Source: Nocardia pneumoniae NBRC 100136 (GTDB taxonomy: Bacteria; Actinomycetota; Actinomycetes; Mycobacteriales; Mycobacteriaceae). From it: a DNA stretch of 64,000 nt. This document shows, one piece after another, positions 26,321-34,936 of this stretch (the first letter of the stretch is position 1; every line of letters starts with the position of its first letter). Made by a program: the position numbers and the translations under genes. The DNA is taken from NCBI RefSeq assembly GCF_000308755.1, contig NZ_BAGF01000056.1, positions 111,304-175,303 of the forward strand, read 5' to 3'. Under the pieces are notes generated by a model. The model saw nothing but the letters and a program-made list of their open reading frames with translations, searched no databases and was not told where the DNA came from.

Positions 26321-27076
26321 ATGGCGGCGGATTCGTCGAACCGCGATTCGACGGAGCACGACGACGAGCACGCGTATGCCGCGACATCGGCATCCGACGC
26401 CCGGGACGCCGTGCGGAAAGACGCGGCCGACGCCGCTGGCACCGCGGACGCGCCGACCCCTTCCCCCGACACCGAGCCAGCGCAATCGGACGCCGACGAT
26501 GCGGACGGCGCGGCGACGGAGCCCGACCGCCCGGCCGCGACGCCGCAGTACTCCCCGGCCCTCATCGCCACCGCCGTGGCGCTGCCGGTTGTCCTGGTCG
26601 TCGCGGTACTGGTGGCCGCGGTACTCGCGCGCCGCGCACCCGTCGAGCGGGAACCGCTGGTCCTCGGTCCCGTTCCCGCCCCGGCCGCGGACGGCCCCGC
26701 CTGCGCCGCCCTGCTGCCCGCTCTGCCCGCTGACCTCGGCGACTTCAGCAAATCGACCCTCGTGGAGCCCGCTCCGCCCGCGACCCGGGCATGGCAGCGC
26801 ACCGACGGCGGCGACCCCATCGTGCTGCGCTGCGGGTTGGACCGCCCGCTGGAATTCAACCGCGCCTCGCCCTTGCAGATCGTGAACGGCGTGCAGTGGT
26901 TCGAGGTCCGGGACCAGACGGCGAAGGCGAGCACCTGGTTCGCCGTCGACCGCGGCACCTACATCGCCCTGACCGTCCCGGACGGTTCGGGGCCGACTCC
27001 GCTGCAAGAGGTCTCCGACACCATCACCGCGACCCTCCCCGCCCAGCCGATCGATCCGGGACCGCTGCCCAACTGA
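26321..27076 (+). CDS. DUF3515 membrane-anchored protein
   Basis: 251 residues from the ATG at 26321; a GTG at 26315 is also possible. An acidic, low-complexity cytoplasmic N-terminus (about 1-75, rich in Asp, Ala and Glu) is followed by one transmembrane helix (about 80-103) and an extracytoplasmic DUF3515 domain. The domain has CAALLPALPADLGDFSK, a second Cys in VLRCGLDRP and VNGVQWFEVRD, so a disulfide is plausible. Function is unknown. The place between thiL and ddl is the same as in mycobacteria (Rv2980), which suggests an envelope role, but this is inference. Confidence 0.85.
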   Translation: MAADSSNRDSTEHDDEHAYAATSASDARDAVRKDAADAAGTADAPTPSPDTEPAQSDADDADGAATEPDRPAATPQYSPALIATAVALPVVLVVAVLVAAVLARRAPVEREPLVLGPVPAPAADGPACAALLPALPADLGDFSKSTLVEPAPPATRAWQRTDGGDPIVLRCGLDRPLEFNRASPLQIVNGVQWFEVRDQTAKASTWFAVDRGTYIALTVPDGSGPTPLQEVSDTITATLPAQPIDPGPLPN

Positions 27077-27219
27077 CGCGCGCTGGCAAAGCTCGCGGTG
27101 CACCCGCGCTGGGAGTGGCCATCGTGCCTGCGGTTCGTTGCCGCAGCAGGTCAGGTTTCGGATGCACCAACGATTGCCTCGACCTGGCCGCGCGGCTTTC
27201 GCCGAGCCAGGAGTACGAC

Positions 27220-28323
27220 TCAGCGCAGGCCGGTGCCCCGGGCGAGGGCCGTTTCGATGAGCGTGGAGACCAGTGTGGCGTAGTCGATGCCGGTGGCCTC
27301 CCACATGCGCGGATACATGGAGATCGCGGTGAAGCCGGGCATGGTGTTGATCTCGTTGATCACCGGTCCCTGCTCGGTGACGAAGAAGTCGACCCGCGCC
27401 AGGCCCTGGCAGTCGAGGGCCTGGAAGGCGCGCACCGCCAGTTCCCTGATCCGGTCGGAGACCTCGTCGTCGAGCTTGGCGGGGACGTCGAATTCGCAGA
27501 CGTCGTCGAGGTATTTGGTGTCGAAGTCGTAGAACTCGGGCGCGGCGGTGGCGTGGTCTTCCTCCGGCATCCTGATCTCCGCGACGACGCTCGCCGAGAC
27601 CCGCCCGTCCGGGAATTCCAGGACACCGCATTCCACTTCGCGTCCGACGATGCCCGCTTCCACGATCACCTTCGGATCGTGTTCGCGCGCCGCGGCGATC
27701 GCCGCGTCCAGCTGGGTCCAGTCGGTGACTTTGGTGATGCCGATCGACGATCCGCCGCGCGCGGGTTTCACGAACACGGGCAGCCCCAAGCGCCGCCGTT
27801 CCTCCTCGGCGACCGTCGCGGTGCCGGGCCGCAGCACCACTTGGATGCCGACCGGCAGTCCCTCGGCCGCGAGCAGCTTCTTGGTGAACTCCTTGTCCAT
27901 GCCCGCCGCGCTGGCCAGTACCCCCGGCCCCACGTAGGGGATTCCGGCGAGCTCCAGCATGCCCTGCAGGGTCCCGTCCTCGCCGAACGGTCCGTGCAGG
28001 ATCGGGAACACCACGTCGACCGAACCGAGGGCGGCGGCCGGATCGTCGAGCGCGATCAGCGCCCCCGCGCGGCTCGGATCGGCGGCAAGGGTCAGCGCCG
28101 TGCCGGTGGCGTCGACCGACGGCAGGGCGCGGTCGTGAATGCCGAGCGCGGCCACGTCCGAACCGCCGAGCACCCAGCGGCCCGCCGTGGTGATGCCGAT
28201 GGGCACGACTTCGTACCGCTCCGGATCCAGATTGCGCAGCACGCTGCCGGCCGATACACAGGACACGGCGTGCTCGTTACTGCGTCCGCCGAACACCACC
28301 GCAACCCTGATCCGGTTCCTCAT
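27220..28323 (-). CDS. ddl: D-alanine--D-alanine ligase
   Basis: ATP-dependent formation of the D-Ala-D-Ala dipeptide for peptidoglycan. 367 residues from the ATG at 28323 (MRNRIRVAVVFGGRSNEHAV). ATP-grasp features are VFPILHGPFGEDGTLQG, VFVKPARGGSSIGITKV and the metal-binding end segment VINEINTMPGFT. GGRSNEHAVS is the usual N-terminal ligand-binding loop. It is followed upstream by gpsA on the same strand (88-base gap), the order seen in mycobacteria (Rv2981c-Rv2982c). Confidence 0.96.
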   Translation of the reverse strand: MRNRIRVAVVFGGRSNEHAVSCVSAGSVLRNLDPERYEVVPIGITTAGRWVLGGSDVAALGIHDRALPSVDATGTALTLAADPSRAGALIALDDPAAALGSVDVVFPILHGPFGEDGTLQGMLELAGIPYVGPGVLASAAGMDKEFTKKLLAAEGLPVGIQVVLRPGTATVAEEERRRLGLPVFVKPARGGSSIGITKVTDWTQLDAAIAAAREHDPKVIVEAGIVGREVECGVLEFPDGRVSASVVAEIRMPEEDHATAAPEFYDFDTKYLDDVCEFDVPAKLDDEVSDRIRELAVRAFQALDCQGLARVDFFVTEQGPVINEINTMPGFTAISMYPRMWEATGIDYATLVSTLIETALARGTGLR

Positions 28324-28411
28324 GCCCGGAACCGTACCCGTTTCGGCGAGCGTACCCACGGTTGCCCGTCCGGCAATGGCGGATATCCGCCCCGAGCCGG
28401 GCGGATCCGGA

Positions 28412-29407
28412 TCACTCCGGTTTGATCCGCCGTCCGAGCAGGTTGTCGACGGCTTCGCGGACCGAGAGCCCCTCATGGCAGACCTGGTGCACCGAGGTCG
28501 TCAGCGGCATCTCCACCCCGTGCCGCTCGGCCAGCGCGCGAATCGATGTGCAGGACTTCACACCCTCGGCGACCTGGCCATGAGTGGCCGACTGGGCGGC
28601 ATCCATCGACCCGCCCGCGCCGAGCACATGACCGAAGGACCGGTTGCGCGACAGCGGCGAGGTGCAGGTGGCGACCAGGTCGCCGACCCCGGCCAAGCCC
28701 GCCAGCGTGGCGGGTTCCGCGCCCAGGGCCACCCCGAGCCGGATGATCTCGGCCAGACCGCGGGTGATCAGGCTGGCGATCGAGTTGTCGCCCAGACCCA
28801 TTCCCGAGGCGATGCCGCAGGCGAGCGCGATGACGTTCTTGCAGGCTCCGCCGATCTCACAGCCGATCACGTCGGTGTTGGTGTACGGCCGGAAATATCC
28901 GGTCGCGCTGGCGTGCTGCACCGCGACCGCGCGGTCGGTGTCCGAGCAGGCGATCACGGTCGCGGCGGGCTGACCCACCGCGATCTCGCGCGCCAGGTTC
29001 GGCCCGGACAGCACCGCGATCCGGTCCTGGTCCGCGCCGGTGACCTCCCTGATCACCTGGCTCATCCGCAGCAGCGATCCGGTCTCGATGCCCTTGGCCA
29101 GGCTCAACAGCGTGGCGTCCGGAGCGATCAAACCCTTCCACTCCGCGAGGTTGACCCGCAGGGACTGCGACGGCACCGCCAGCACCACGATCTGCGCCCC
29201 GTCCAGCGCCACCGCGGGGTCATGGGTGGCCGCGATCGGCGGCAGCGGAATATCGGACAGGTAATCGGGATTGCGATGTTCGGAGGCCAGCGTCGCGGCC
29301 ACCTCGGGCCGCCTGGCCCAGATCGTGACCTCGGTTCCCGCGTCCGCCAATACCTTCGCGAACGCGGTGCCCCACGATCCCGCGCCCAGCACCGCTGCCC
29401 TCGTCAT
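28412..29407 (-). CDS. gpsA: Glycerol-3-phosphate dehydrogenase [NAD(P)+]
   Basis: Reduces dihydroxyacetone phosphate to sn-glycerol-3-phosphate for phospholipid synthesis. 331 residues from the ATG at 29407. The Rossmann motif AVLGAGSWGTAFAKVLA lies at the N-terminus. The substrate site includes LSGPNLAREIA and the catalytic-lysine region GGACKNVIALACGI. The C-terminal GVGDLVATCTSPLSRNRSFG is a family hallmark. The start is only 31 bases from the divergent start of the F420 gene fbiD, so their promoters overlap. Confidence 0.96.
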   Translation of the reverse strand: MTRAAVLGAGSWGTAFAKVLADAGTEVTIWARRPEVAATLASEHRNPDYLSDIPLPPIAATHDPAVALDGAQIVVLAVPSQSLRVNLAEWKGLIAPDATLLSLAKGIETGSLLRMSQVIREVTGADQDRIAVLSGPNLAREIAVGQPAATVIACSDTDRAVAVQHASATGYFRPYTNTDVIGCEIGGACKNVIALACGIASGMGLGDNSIASLITRGLAEIIRLGVALGAEPATLAGLAGVGDLVATCTSPLSRNRSFGHVLGAGGSMDAAQSATHGQVAEGVKSCTSIRALAERHGVEMPLTTSVHQVCHEGLSVREAVDNLLGRRIKPE

Positions 29408-29438
29408 CAGCCCAATATGCCATGGAAGGATTGCACGC

Positions 29439-30122
29439 ATGCGCCCGCACTCCGTGCATGCCGTGATCGCGGTCAAGAGCCTCGATCGGGCCAAGAGCCG
29501 CCTGGCCGATCGGCTGCGCCCGGAGCACCGGGCGCGGCTGGTGCTGGCCATGCTCGCCGACACCGTGACCGCGACCGCGGCGGTCGCCGCGGTGGTATCG
29601 GTCACCGTGGTCACCCCCGACCCCGCGGTCGCCGATCTGGCTCGCACCCTGGGCGCGGACGTCCATCCGGAGCCGCGCGAGCGGAACTCCGACGGACTGA
29701 ACACCGCCCTGGCCGCCACCGCGGCTGTCTTGCGGGCCGCGCACGGCCCCATCGATCTGCTCGCCTTGCAGGCCGATCTGCCCGCGCTGCGTCCGGAAGA
29801 GCTCGCGGACATGCTCGCCACCGCCCCGCCCGGATCGCGGTCGATCGTGGTCGACCACGCGGGGAGCGGAACCGCCGCGCTGGTGGTCCGCGACCCGGTC
29901 GCCGCGCTCGACCCGCGCTTCGGGCCCGGCTCGGCTCGCAGTCATATCGCCGCGGGCGCGGTCGACCTCGCCGGGGACTGGCCGGGGCTGCGCCTGGACG
30001 TGGACACCGCCGACGATCTGGACCGGGCCGTAGCGCTCGGCGCCGGCGACGCCACCCGCGCTGTCCTGCGTGACATCGGCTGGCCGGGCGTCGTTCACCA
30101 GCACGTTCCACACGTGTGCTAG
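29439..30122 (+). CDS. fbiD: Phosphoenolpyruvate guanylyltransferase of coenzyme F420 synthesis
   Basis: Makes enolpyruvyl-diphospho-5'-guanosine from PEP and GTP, the first step in joining the F420 side chain (FbiD, older name CofC). 227 residues from the ATG at 29439. Nucleotidyltransferase landmarks are AVIAVKSLDRAKSRLA at the N-terminus, LLALQADLPAL (metal-binding Asp) and SIVVDHAGSGTAAL. RLDVDTADDLDRA near the end is typical of the family. Its place next to gpsA and ppk matches Rv2983. Confidence 0.92.
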   Translation: MRPHSVHAVIAVKSLDRAKSRLADRLRPEHRARLVLAMLADTVTATAAVAAVVSVTVVTPDPAVADLARTLGADVHPEPRERNSDGLNTALAATAAVLRAAHGPIDLLALQADLPALRPEELADMLATAPPGSRSIVVDHAGSGTAALVVRDPVAALDPRFGPGSARSHIAAGAVDLAGDWPGLRLDVDTADDLDRAVALGAGDATRAVLRDIGWPGVVHQHVPHVC

Positions 30123-30193
30123 GCGGTCGCCGCGGTAGCGTGAGACGTACGTCAATCCCGGCTCGGGGCTGCACACCCGCTCTTCGGTAGGGG

Positions 30194-32365
30194 ATGATCG
30201 TTGACGTGAGCGATACGGAAACCGTCAAGCAGCAGCCGTTGCTTCCCACCCCACCCCCGGCGGCGACACCCCTGTCCGCCGACTCGGCGGCGCCACGGTT
30301 GCCACGTGATCGCTATCTGAATCGCGAATTGAGCTGGCTGGACTTCAACGCCCGGGTGCTCGCCCTCGCCGAGGACGCCTCGCTTCCGTTGCTGGAACGC
30401 GCGAAGTTCCTCGCGATCTTCGCCTCCAACCTCGACGAGTTCTACATGGTGCGGGTGGCGGGCCTGAAACGGCGCGCCGAGACCGGTCTGCTGGTGCGCT
30501 CGGCCGACGGCCGCTCCCCCGGCGAGCAACTGGAGTTGATCGCCGCGCGCACCCAGGAGATCGCGGTGCGGCATGCCCGCGTCTTCCTCGACAGCGTGCT
30601 GCCCGCGCTCACCGCCGAGGGCATCGCGATCATCGACTGGAGCGACCTGGACGACGACGAACGCCAGCGCCTGTCGGGGTACTTCCAGGATCAGGTCTTC
30701 CCGGTCCTCACGCCGCTCGCGGTGGACCCGGCGCATCCGTTCCCCTACATCAGCGGGCTGAGTCTCAATCTGGCCGTGACGGTGAAGGATTCCACCACCG
30801 GCGGCGAGCATTTCGCGCGCGTCAAGGTGCCCGACAACGTCGACCGGTTCGTCCGCGTTCGCCGCACCGAATCCGGGTCGCCGATCGCGGCATTCCTGCC
30901 GATGGAGGCGCTCATCGCCGCGCACCTGGACCTGCTGTTCCCCGGCATGGACGTGGTCGAGCACCACTCGTTCCGGATCACCCGCAACGCCGATTTCGAA
31001 GTCGACGAGGACCGCGACGAGGACCTGCTCCAAGCGCTGGAACGCGAACTGGCCCGGCGCCGGTTCGGTTCGCCGGTGCGGTTGGAGGTCTCCGACGACA
31101 TGACCGAGCACATGCTCGATCTGCTCCTGCGGGAGCTGGACGTCCATCCCGATGACGTCGTCCAGGTGCCGGGCCTGCTCGATCTGTCCTGCCTCTGGCA
31201 GGTGTACGGCGTGGACCGGCCGAATCTGAAGGACACCCCGTACGTCCCCGCGACGCCGCCCGCGTTCGGCGAGCGCGAGACACCGCGCAACGTGTTCGCG
31301 GCGCTGCGCGAGGGCGACGTGCTGGTGCATCACCCGTTCGACTCGTTCTCCACCAGCGTGCAGCGGTTCATCGAACAGGCCGCCGCCGACCCTCAGGTGC
31401 TCGCGATCAAGCAGACGCTCTACCGCACCTCCGGCGACTCCCCGATCGTCAACGCGCTCATCGACGCCGCCGAGGCGGGCAAGCAGGTCGTCGCCCTGGT
31501 GGAGATCAAGGCGCGGTTCGACGAGCAGGCCAACATCAAGTGGGCGCGCGCGCTGGAGCAGGCGGGCGTGCACGTCGTGTACGGCCTGATCGGTCTCAAG
31601 ACGCACTGCAAGACCTGTCTGGTGGTGCGCCGGGAGGGCGCGACCATCCGCCGCTACTGCCATATCGGGACCGGCAACTACAACCCGAAGACCGCGCGCC
31701 TCTACGAGGACGTCGGATTACTCACCGCCGCACCGGAAATCGGCGCCGATCTGACCGACCTGTTCAATTCGCTGACCGGTTACTCGCGAAAAGAGAACTA
31801 CCGCAACCTGCTTGTCGCCCCGCACAGCGTCCGCTCCGGCATCATCGAGCGCATCCAGCGCGAAACCGAGCTGGCATCCCAGGGCCATGACTCCCGAATC
31901 CGGATGAAGGCCAACGCGATCGTCGACGAAGAGGTCATCGACGCGCTGTATCGAGCCTCGCAGGCGGGGGTGCCGGTGCGGATCGTGGTGCGCGGGATCT
32001 GCGGCCTGCGCCCCGGCGTGCCGGAGATGAGCGAGAACATCGAGGTCCGCTCGATCCTGGGCCGGTTCCTGGAGCACTCCCGCATCATGCACTTCCAGGC
32101 GCAGGACGAGTACTGGATCGGCAGCGCCGACATGATGCACCGCAACCTCGACCGCAGGGTCGAGGTGATGGCGCAGGTGAAGGACCCGCGACTGACCGAG
32201 CAACTCGGTGAGGTGTTCGACTCGGCGCTGTCACCGACGACGCGCTGCTGGGTGCTGCAACCCGATGGCACCTGGCGTGCCTCGCCTGGGGTATCCGGGA
32301 ATGGCGACAAGATCAGAGATCATCAGGAGTTCTTGATGCGGCTGCGGAGACCCGAACAGCAGTGA
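30194..32365 (+). CDS. ppk: Polyphosphate kinase 1
   Basis: Reversibly polymerises the gamma-phosphate of ATP into polyphosphate. 723 residues, full length for PPK1. The start is the ATG at 30194 after a GGGG run; a GTG at 30206 is an alternative. The autophosphorylated His is His490 in CHIGTGNYNPKTARLYED. Other motifs are RYLNRELSWLDFNARVL (N domain), FASNLDEFYMVRV, AIKQTLYRTSGDSPIV and VRGICGLRPGV. Its stop overlaps the start of mutT1 by four bases, giving a coupled pair as in mycobacteria. Confidence 0.96.
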   Translation: MIVDVSDTETVKQQPLLPTPPPAATPLSADSAAPRLPRDRYLNRELSWLDFNARVLALAEDASLPLLERAKFLAIFASNLDEFYMVRVAGLKRRAETGLLVRSADGRSPGEQLELIAARTQEIAVRHARVFLDSVLPALTAEGIAIIDWSDLDDDERQRLSGYFQDQVFPVLTPLAVDPAHPFPYISGLSLNLAVTVKDSTTGGEHFARVKVPDNVDRFVRVRRTESGSPIAAFLPMEALIAAHLDLLFPGMDVVEHHSFRITRNADFEVDEDRDEDLLQALERELARRRFGSPVRLEVSDDMTEHMLDLLLRELDVHPDDVVQVPGLLDLSCLWQVYGVDRPNLKDTPYVPATPPAFGERETPRNVFAALREGDVLVHHPFDSFSTSVQRFIEQAAADPQVLAIKQTLYRTSGDSPIVNALIDAAEAGKQVVALVEIKARFDEQANIKWARALEQAGVHVVYGLIGLKTHCKTCLVVRREGATIRRYCHIGTGNYNPKTARLYEDVGLLTAAPEIGADLTDLFNSLTGYSRKENYRNLLVAPHSVRSGIIERIQRETELASQGHDSRIRMKANAIVDEEVIDALYRASQAGVPVRIVVRGICGLRPGVPEMSENIEVRSILGRFLEHSRIMHFQAQDEYWIGSADMMHRNLDRRVEVMAQVKDPRLTEQLGEVFDSALSPTTRCWVLQPDGTWRASPGVSGNGDKIRDHQEFLMRLRRPEQQ

Positions 32366-33324
32366 GCGCGGAAATCGGATTCGAACAGGAGGGGGGCCCG
32401 TTCTGGGATCCCCGCGTCACCGCCAACATCCACGCCGCGGGAGCGGTGCTGTGGCGACTATCAGGGCAGGGAGCGGTGGAGATCGCGGTGGTCCACCGCC
32501 CCAAGTACGGGGACTGGTCCCTGCCCAAGGGAAAGCTGGACCCCGGCGAGACCCCGGTGCTGGCCGCCGTCCGTGAGGTCCGCGAGGAAACCGGGCTGGA
32601 GAGCAGACTCGGCCGCTATCTCGGCCACGTGACCTACCCGATCCCCGGCCATCGCAAGCTGAAACGAGTGGACTACTGGGCCGCCGAACTGGTGGGCGGC
32701 GAGTTCGCGGCCAATTCCGAGGTGGACGTGCTCAGCTGGTACCCGCTCGACCGCGTGATGGACCAGCTGTCGTACCCGATGGACCGCCAGGTGGTGCGCG
32801 CCTTCACCCGCCTGCCCGCGCGCACCAGCACCCTGCTGCTGGTGCGGCACGCGAAAGCGGGCCGCAGGGATCGCTTCACCGGGCCCGACGAGCAGCGCCC
32901 GCTCGAGCGCGAAGGCAAGGAGCAGGCCCAGGCACTGGTGCCGAATCTCTTGGCGTTCAAGGCATCCGAGATCTATTCGGCCGATCCGGTGCGGTGCGTG
33001 CAGACGGTGGCGCCGCTGGCTGAGCGGCTCGACGCCGAAATCGCCGTCGAGCCATTGTTTTCCGAGGAGGGCTATGCCGCCGACCCGGACAAGGCCCGCG
33101 AGCGTTTTCGAAACCTGGTGTCCGACACAGCGGTTCGCGTCGTGTGCAGTCAGGGAAAGGTGATCCCGGACCTGCTGGGGTGGCTGGCCGAACGAGACGG
33201 CGTCGCCCTGCCGTCGGCGCGCAACCGCAAGGGCAGCGTGTGGGTGCTGTCGTTCGTCGGGCAGCGCTTGGTGGCCGCCGACCATCTGGATCGATCGCTG
33301 TCGGCCTACGTCGTGAAGGACTGA
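32362..33324 (+). CDS. mutT1: MutT1-type NUDIX hydrolase fused to a histidine phosphatase domain
   Basis: 320 residues in two domains. The N-terminal NUDIX domain (about 20-150) has a complete Nudix box, with Gly, then Glu seven residues on, and REVREETGL; it should hydrolyse 8-oxo-(d)GTP. The C-terminal histidine phosphatase domain (about 157-310) starts with LLLVRHAKAG and has a second basic site in SADPVRCVQT. In mycobacterial MutT1 the second domain dephosphorylates the diphosphate product. The GTG start overlaps the ppk stop (GTGA). Confidence 0.93.
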   Translation: MSAEIGFEQEGGPFWDPRVTANIHAAGAVLWRLSGQGAVEIAVVHRPKYGDWSLPKGKLDPGETPVLAAVREVREETGLESRLGRYLGHVTYPIPGHRKLKRVDYWAAELVGGEFAANSEVDVLSWYPLDRVMDQLSYPMDRQVVRAFTRLPARTSTLLLVRHAKAGRRDRFTGPDEQRPLEREGKEQAQALVPNLLAFKASEIYSADPVRCVQTVAPLAERLDAEIAVEPLFSEEGYAADPDKARERFRNLVSDTAVRVVCSQGKVIPDLLGWLAERDGVALPSARNRKGSVWVLSFVGQRLVAADHLDRSLSAYVVKD

Positions 33325-33392
33325 CGACTCGACGGCCCCCGGCCGGCGAGCACCCGTCTATCGCCGACGGCTAGTGCTACGAACATCCGAAA

Positions 33393-33419
33393 ACGGCCCC
33401 GGGTGTTTCCCGGGGCCGT
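33393..33419. terminator. Bidirectional hairpin between mutT1 and hupB
   Basis: A perfect 11-bp stem, ACGGCCCCGGG and CCCGGGGCCGT, has a five-base loop TGTTT. It lies between two converging genes and could end both transcripts. Confidence 0.8.
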
Positions 33420-33490
33420 CTCGACGTTGAGGCGAATGGGCCCAGTCTTCGGGGCCGCGCATTCGGCGCCGATCCGGCGGTGGCTCGGGA

Positions 33491-34132
33491 TCAGCGGGCG
33501 CGAGCCGGGGCCTTCTTGGCCGCGGTCTTCTTCGCAGGTGCCTTTTTGGCGACGGTCTTCTTGGCGGCGGTGGTCTTCTTGGCCGCCGTGGCCTTGGTGG
33601 CCGTCTTCTTGGCCGGAGCCTTTTTCGCGACCGCGGTCTTCTTCGCGGGCGCCTTCTTGGCCGCGGTCTTGCGAGCGGTGGTCTTCGCCGGAGCCTTGGC
33701 CGCGGCCTTGCGCGCCGTGGTCTTGGCGGGCGCCTTGGTGGGGGTCGCCTTCTTCGCGGTGGTCTTCTTGGCCGCCGTCTTCTTCGCCGCCTTCTTCGCG
33801 GCCACCGGCGCACCGACACCGCGTTTGACGGCAGGGCCGGTCGCCGCCAGCTTCTGCTTACCCGCGATCACCGCCTTGAACTGAGCGCCAGGACGAAACG
33901 CGGGCACCGATGTGGGCTTCACCTTCACGGTTTCGCCGGTGCGCGGGTTCCTGGCGACTCGAGCCGCACGCTTGCGCTGTTCGAACACACCGAATCCGGT
34001 GATTGTGACGCTCTGACCCTTGTGCACCGCGCGCACGATGGTGTCGACCACATGCTCGACTGCCGCGGTGGCCGTGCGCCTGTCCGTACCCAACTTTTCG
34101 GTCAGAACGTCGATCAGTTCCGCCTTGTTCAT
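33491..34132 (-). CDS. hupB: Histone-like nucleoid protein HupB
   Basis: 213 residues, close to mycobacterial HupB. The N-terminal HU domain (1-90) has MNKAELIDVLTEKLG, the body motif TITGFGVFEQRKR, and the DNA-contacting beta-arm RNPRTGETVKVK with the intercalating proline nearby. Residues about 105-213 form a histone H1-like tail of KKTAAK, KKAPAK and KTTARK repeats, basic and disordered. It condenses DNA and caps the converging ppk-mutT1 transcripts. The long tail is specific to actinobacteria. Confidence 0.96.
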   Translation of the reverse strand: MNKAELIDVLTEKLGTDRRTATAAVEHVVDTIVRAVHKGQSVTITGFGVFEQRKRAARVARNPRTGETVKVKPTSVPAFRPGAQFKAVIAGKQKLAATGPAVKRGVGAPVAAKKAAKKTAAKKTTAKKATPTKAPAKTTARKAAAKAPAKTTARKTAAKKAPAKKTAVAKKAPAKKTATKATAAKKTTAAKKTVAKKAPAKKTAAKKAPARAR

Positions 34133-34288
34133 TGAATCCTCCGCAGACTAATGGCCCGTCGTCGGACCGACTAGGTACCACGGTAAACCCACTTTGGGCA
34201 AGAGTCTATGTGCCACGCCAAAATTCATGTGGTTTAGCACACGTCCAGCTACCGCAACTCCGGCCACCCAGCTAACCGCCGAGGGTGA

Positions 34289-34897
34289 TTACGTCTGCGA
34301 AATATGTGCCGGGAGGGTGGTGGGTTTCCATGTTGGCCTTGCCTTTTCGAAGCGGGAGATGGCGTCTTCCTGCCGCAGAGTGAGCCCGATGTCGTCCAAA
34401 CCCTCCAGCAGACGCCACCTGGTGTAGTCATCAATATCGAACGGCAACACGACGGTTCCAGCCGCCACAGTGCGCGCCCCGAGGTCCACAACCAATTCCA
34501 AGCCGGGCTGTTCCTCGAGCAACTTCCAGAGCATTTCGACATCGTTCTGTGACATCTGAGCGGCCACCAGCCCGCCCTTACCCGCATTGCCGCGGAAGAT
34601 GTCGGCGAACCGGGACGAGATGACCACCCGAAAGCCGTAGTCAGACAGCGCCCAAACGGCGTGCTCACGCGAGGACCCGGTACCGAAATCCGGACCCGCC
34701 ACCAGCACACTACCCCTGTTGTATGGCTCGATGTTGAGAATGAAGTCCGGATCGGTGCGCCATGCGGCGAACAACCCGTCCTCGAATCCCGTACGAGTCA
34801 CCCGCTTCAGGTAGACGGCGGGGATGATCTGATCGGTATCGACATTGGAGCGGCGCAGCGGCACCCCGACGCCCTTGTGCACGGTGAAGGCTTCCAT
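34289..34897 (-). CDS. leuD: 3-isopropylmalate dehydratase small subunit
   Basis: Small subunit of isopropylmalate isomerase, second stage of leucine synthesis. 202 residues. Family motifs are VPLRRSNVDTDQIIPA at the N-terminus and GPDFGTGSSREHAVWAL, the substrate-recognition loop. It follows leuC by 39 bases and is the distal gene of the leuCD operon. Confidence 0.96.
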   Translation of the reverse strand: MEAFTVHKGVGVPLRRSNVDTDQIIPAVYLKRVTRTGFEDGLFAAWRTDPDFILNIEPYNRGSVLVAGPDFGTGSSREHAVWALSDYGFRVVISSRFADIFRGNAGKGGLVAAQMSQNDVEMLWKLLEEQPGLELVVDLGARTVAAGTVVLPFDIDDYTRWRLLEGLDDIGLTLRQEDAISRFEKARPTWKPTTLPAHISQT

Positions 34898-34936
34898 AAC
34901 GAATCTCCTGGGTTTGATTGAGGGAATCGGGGCCGG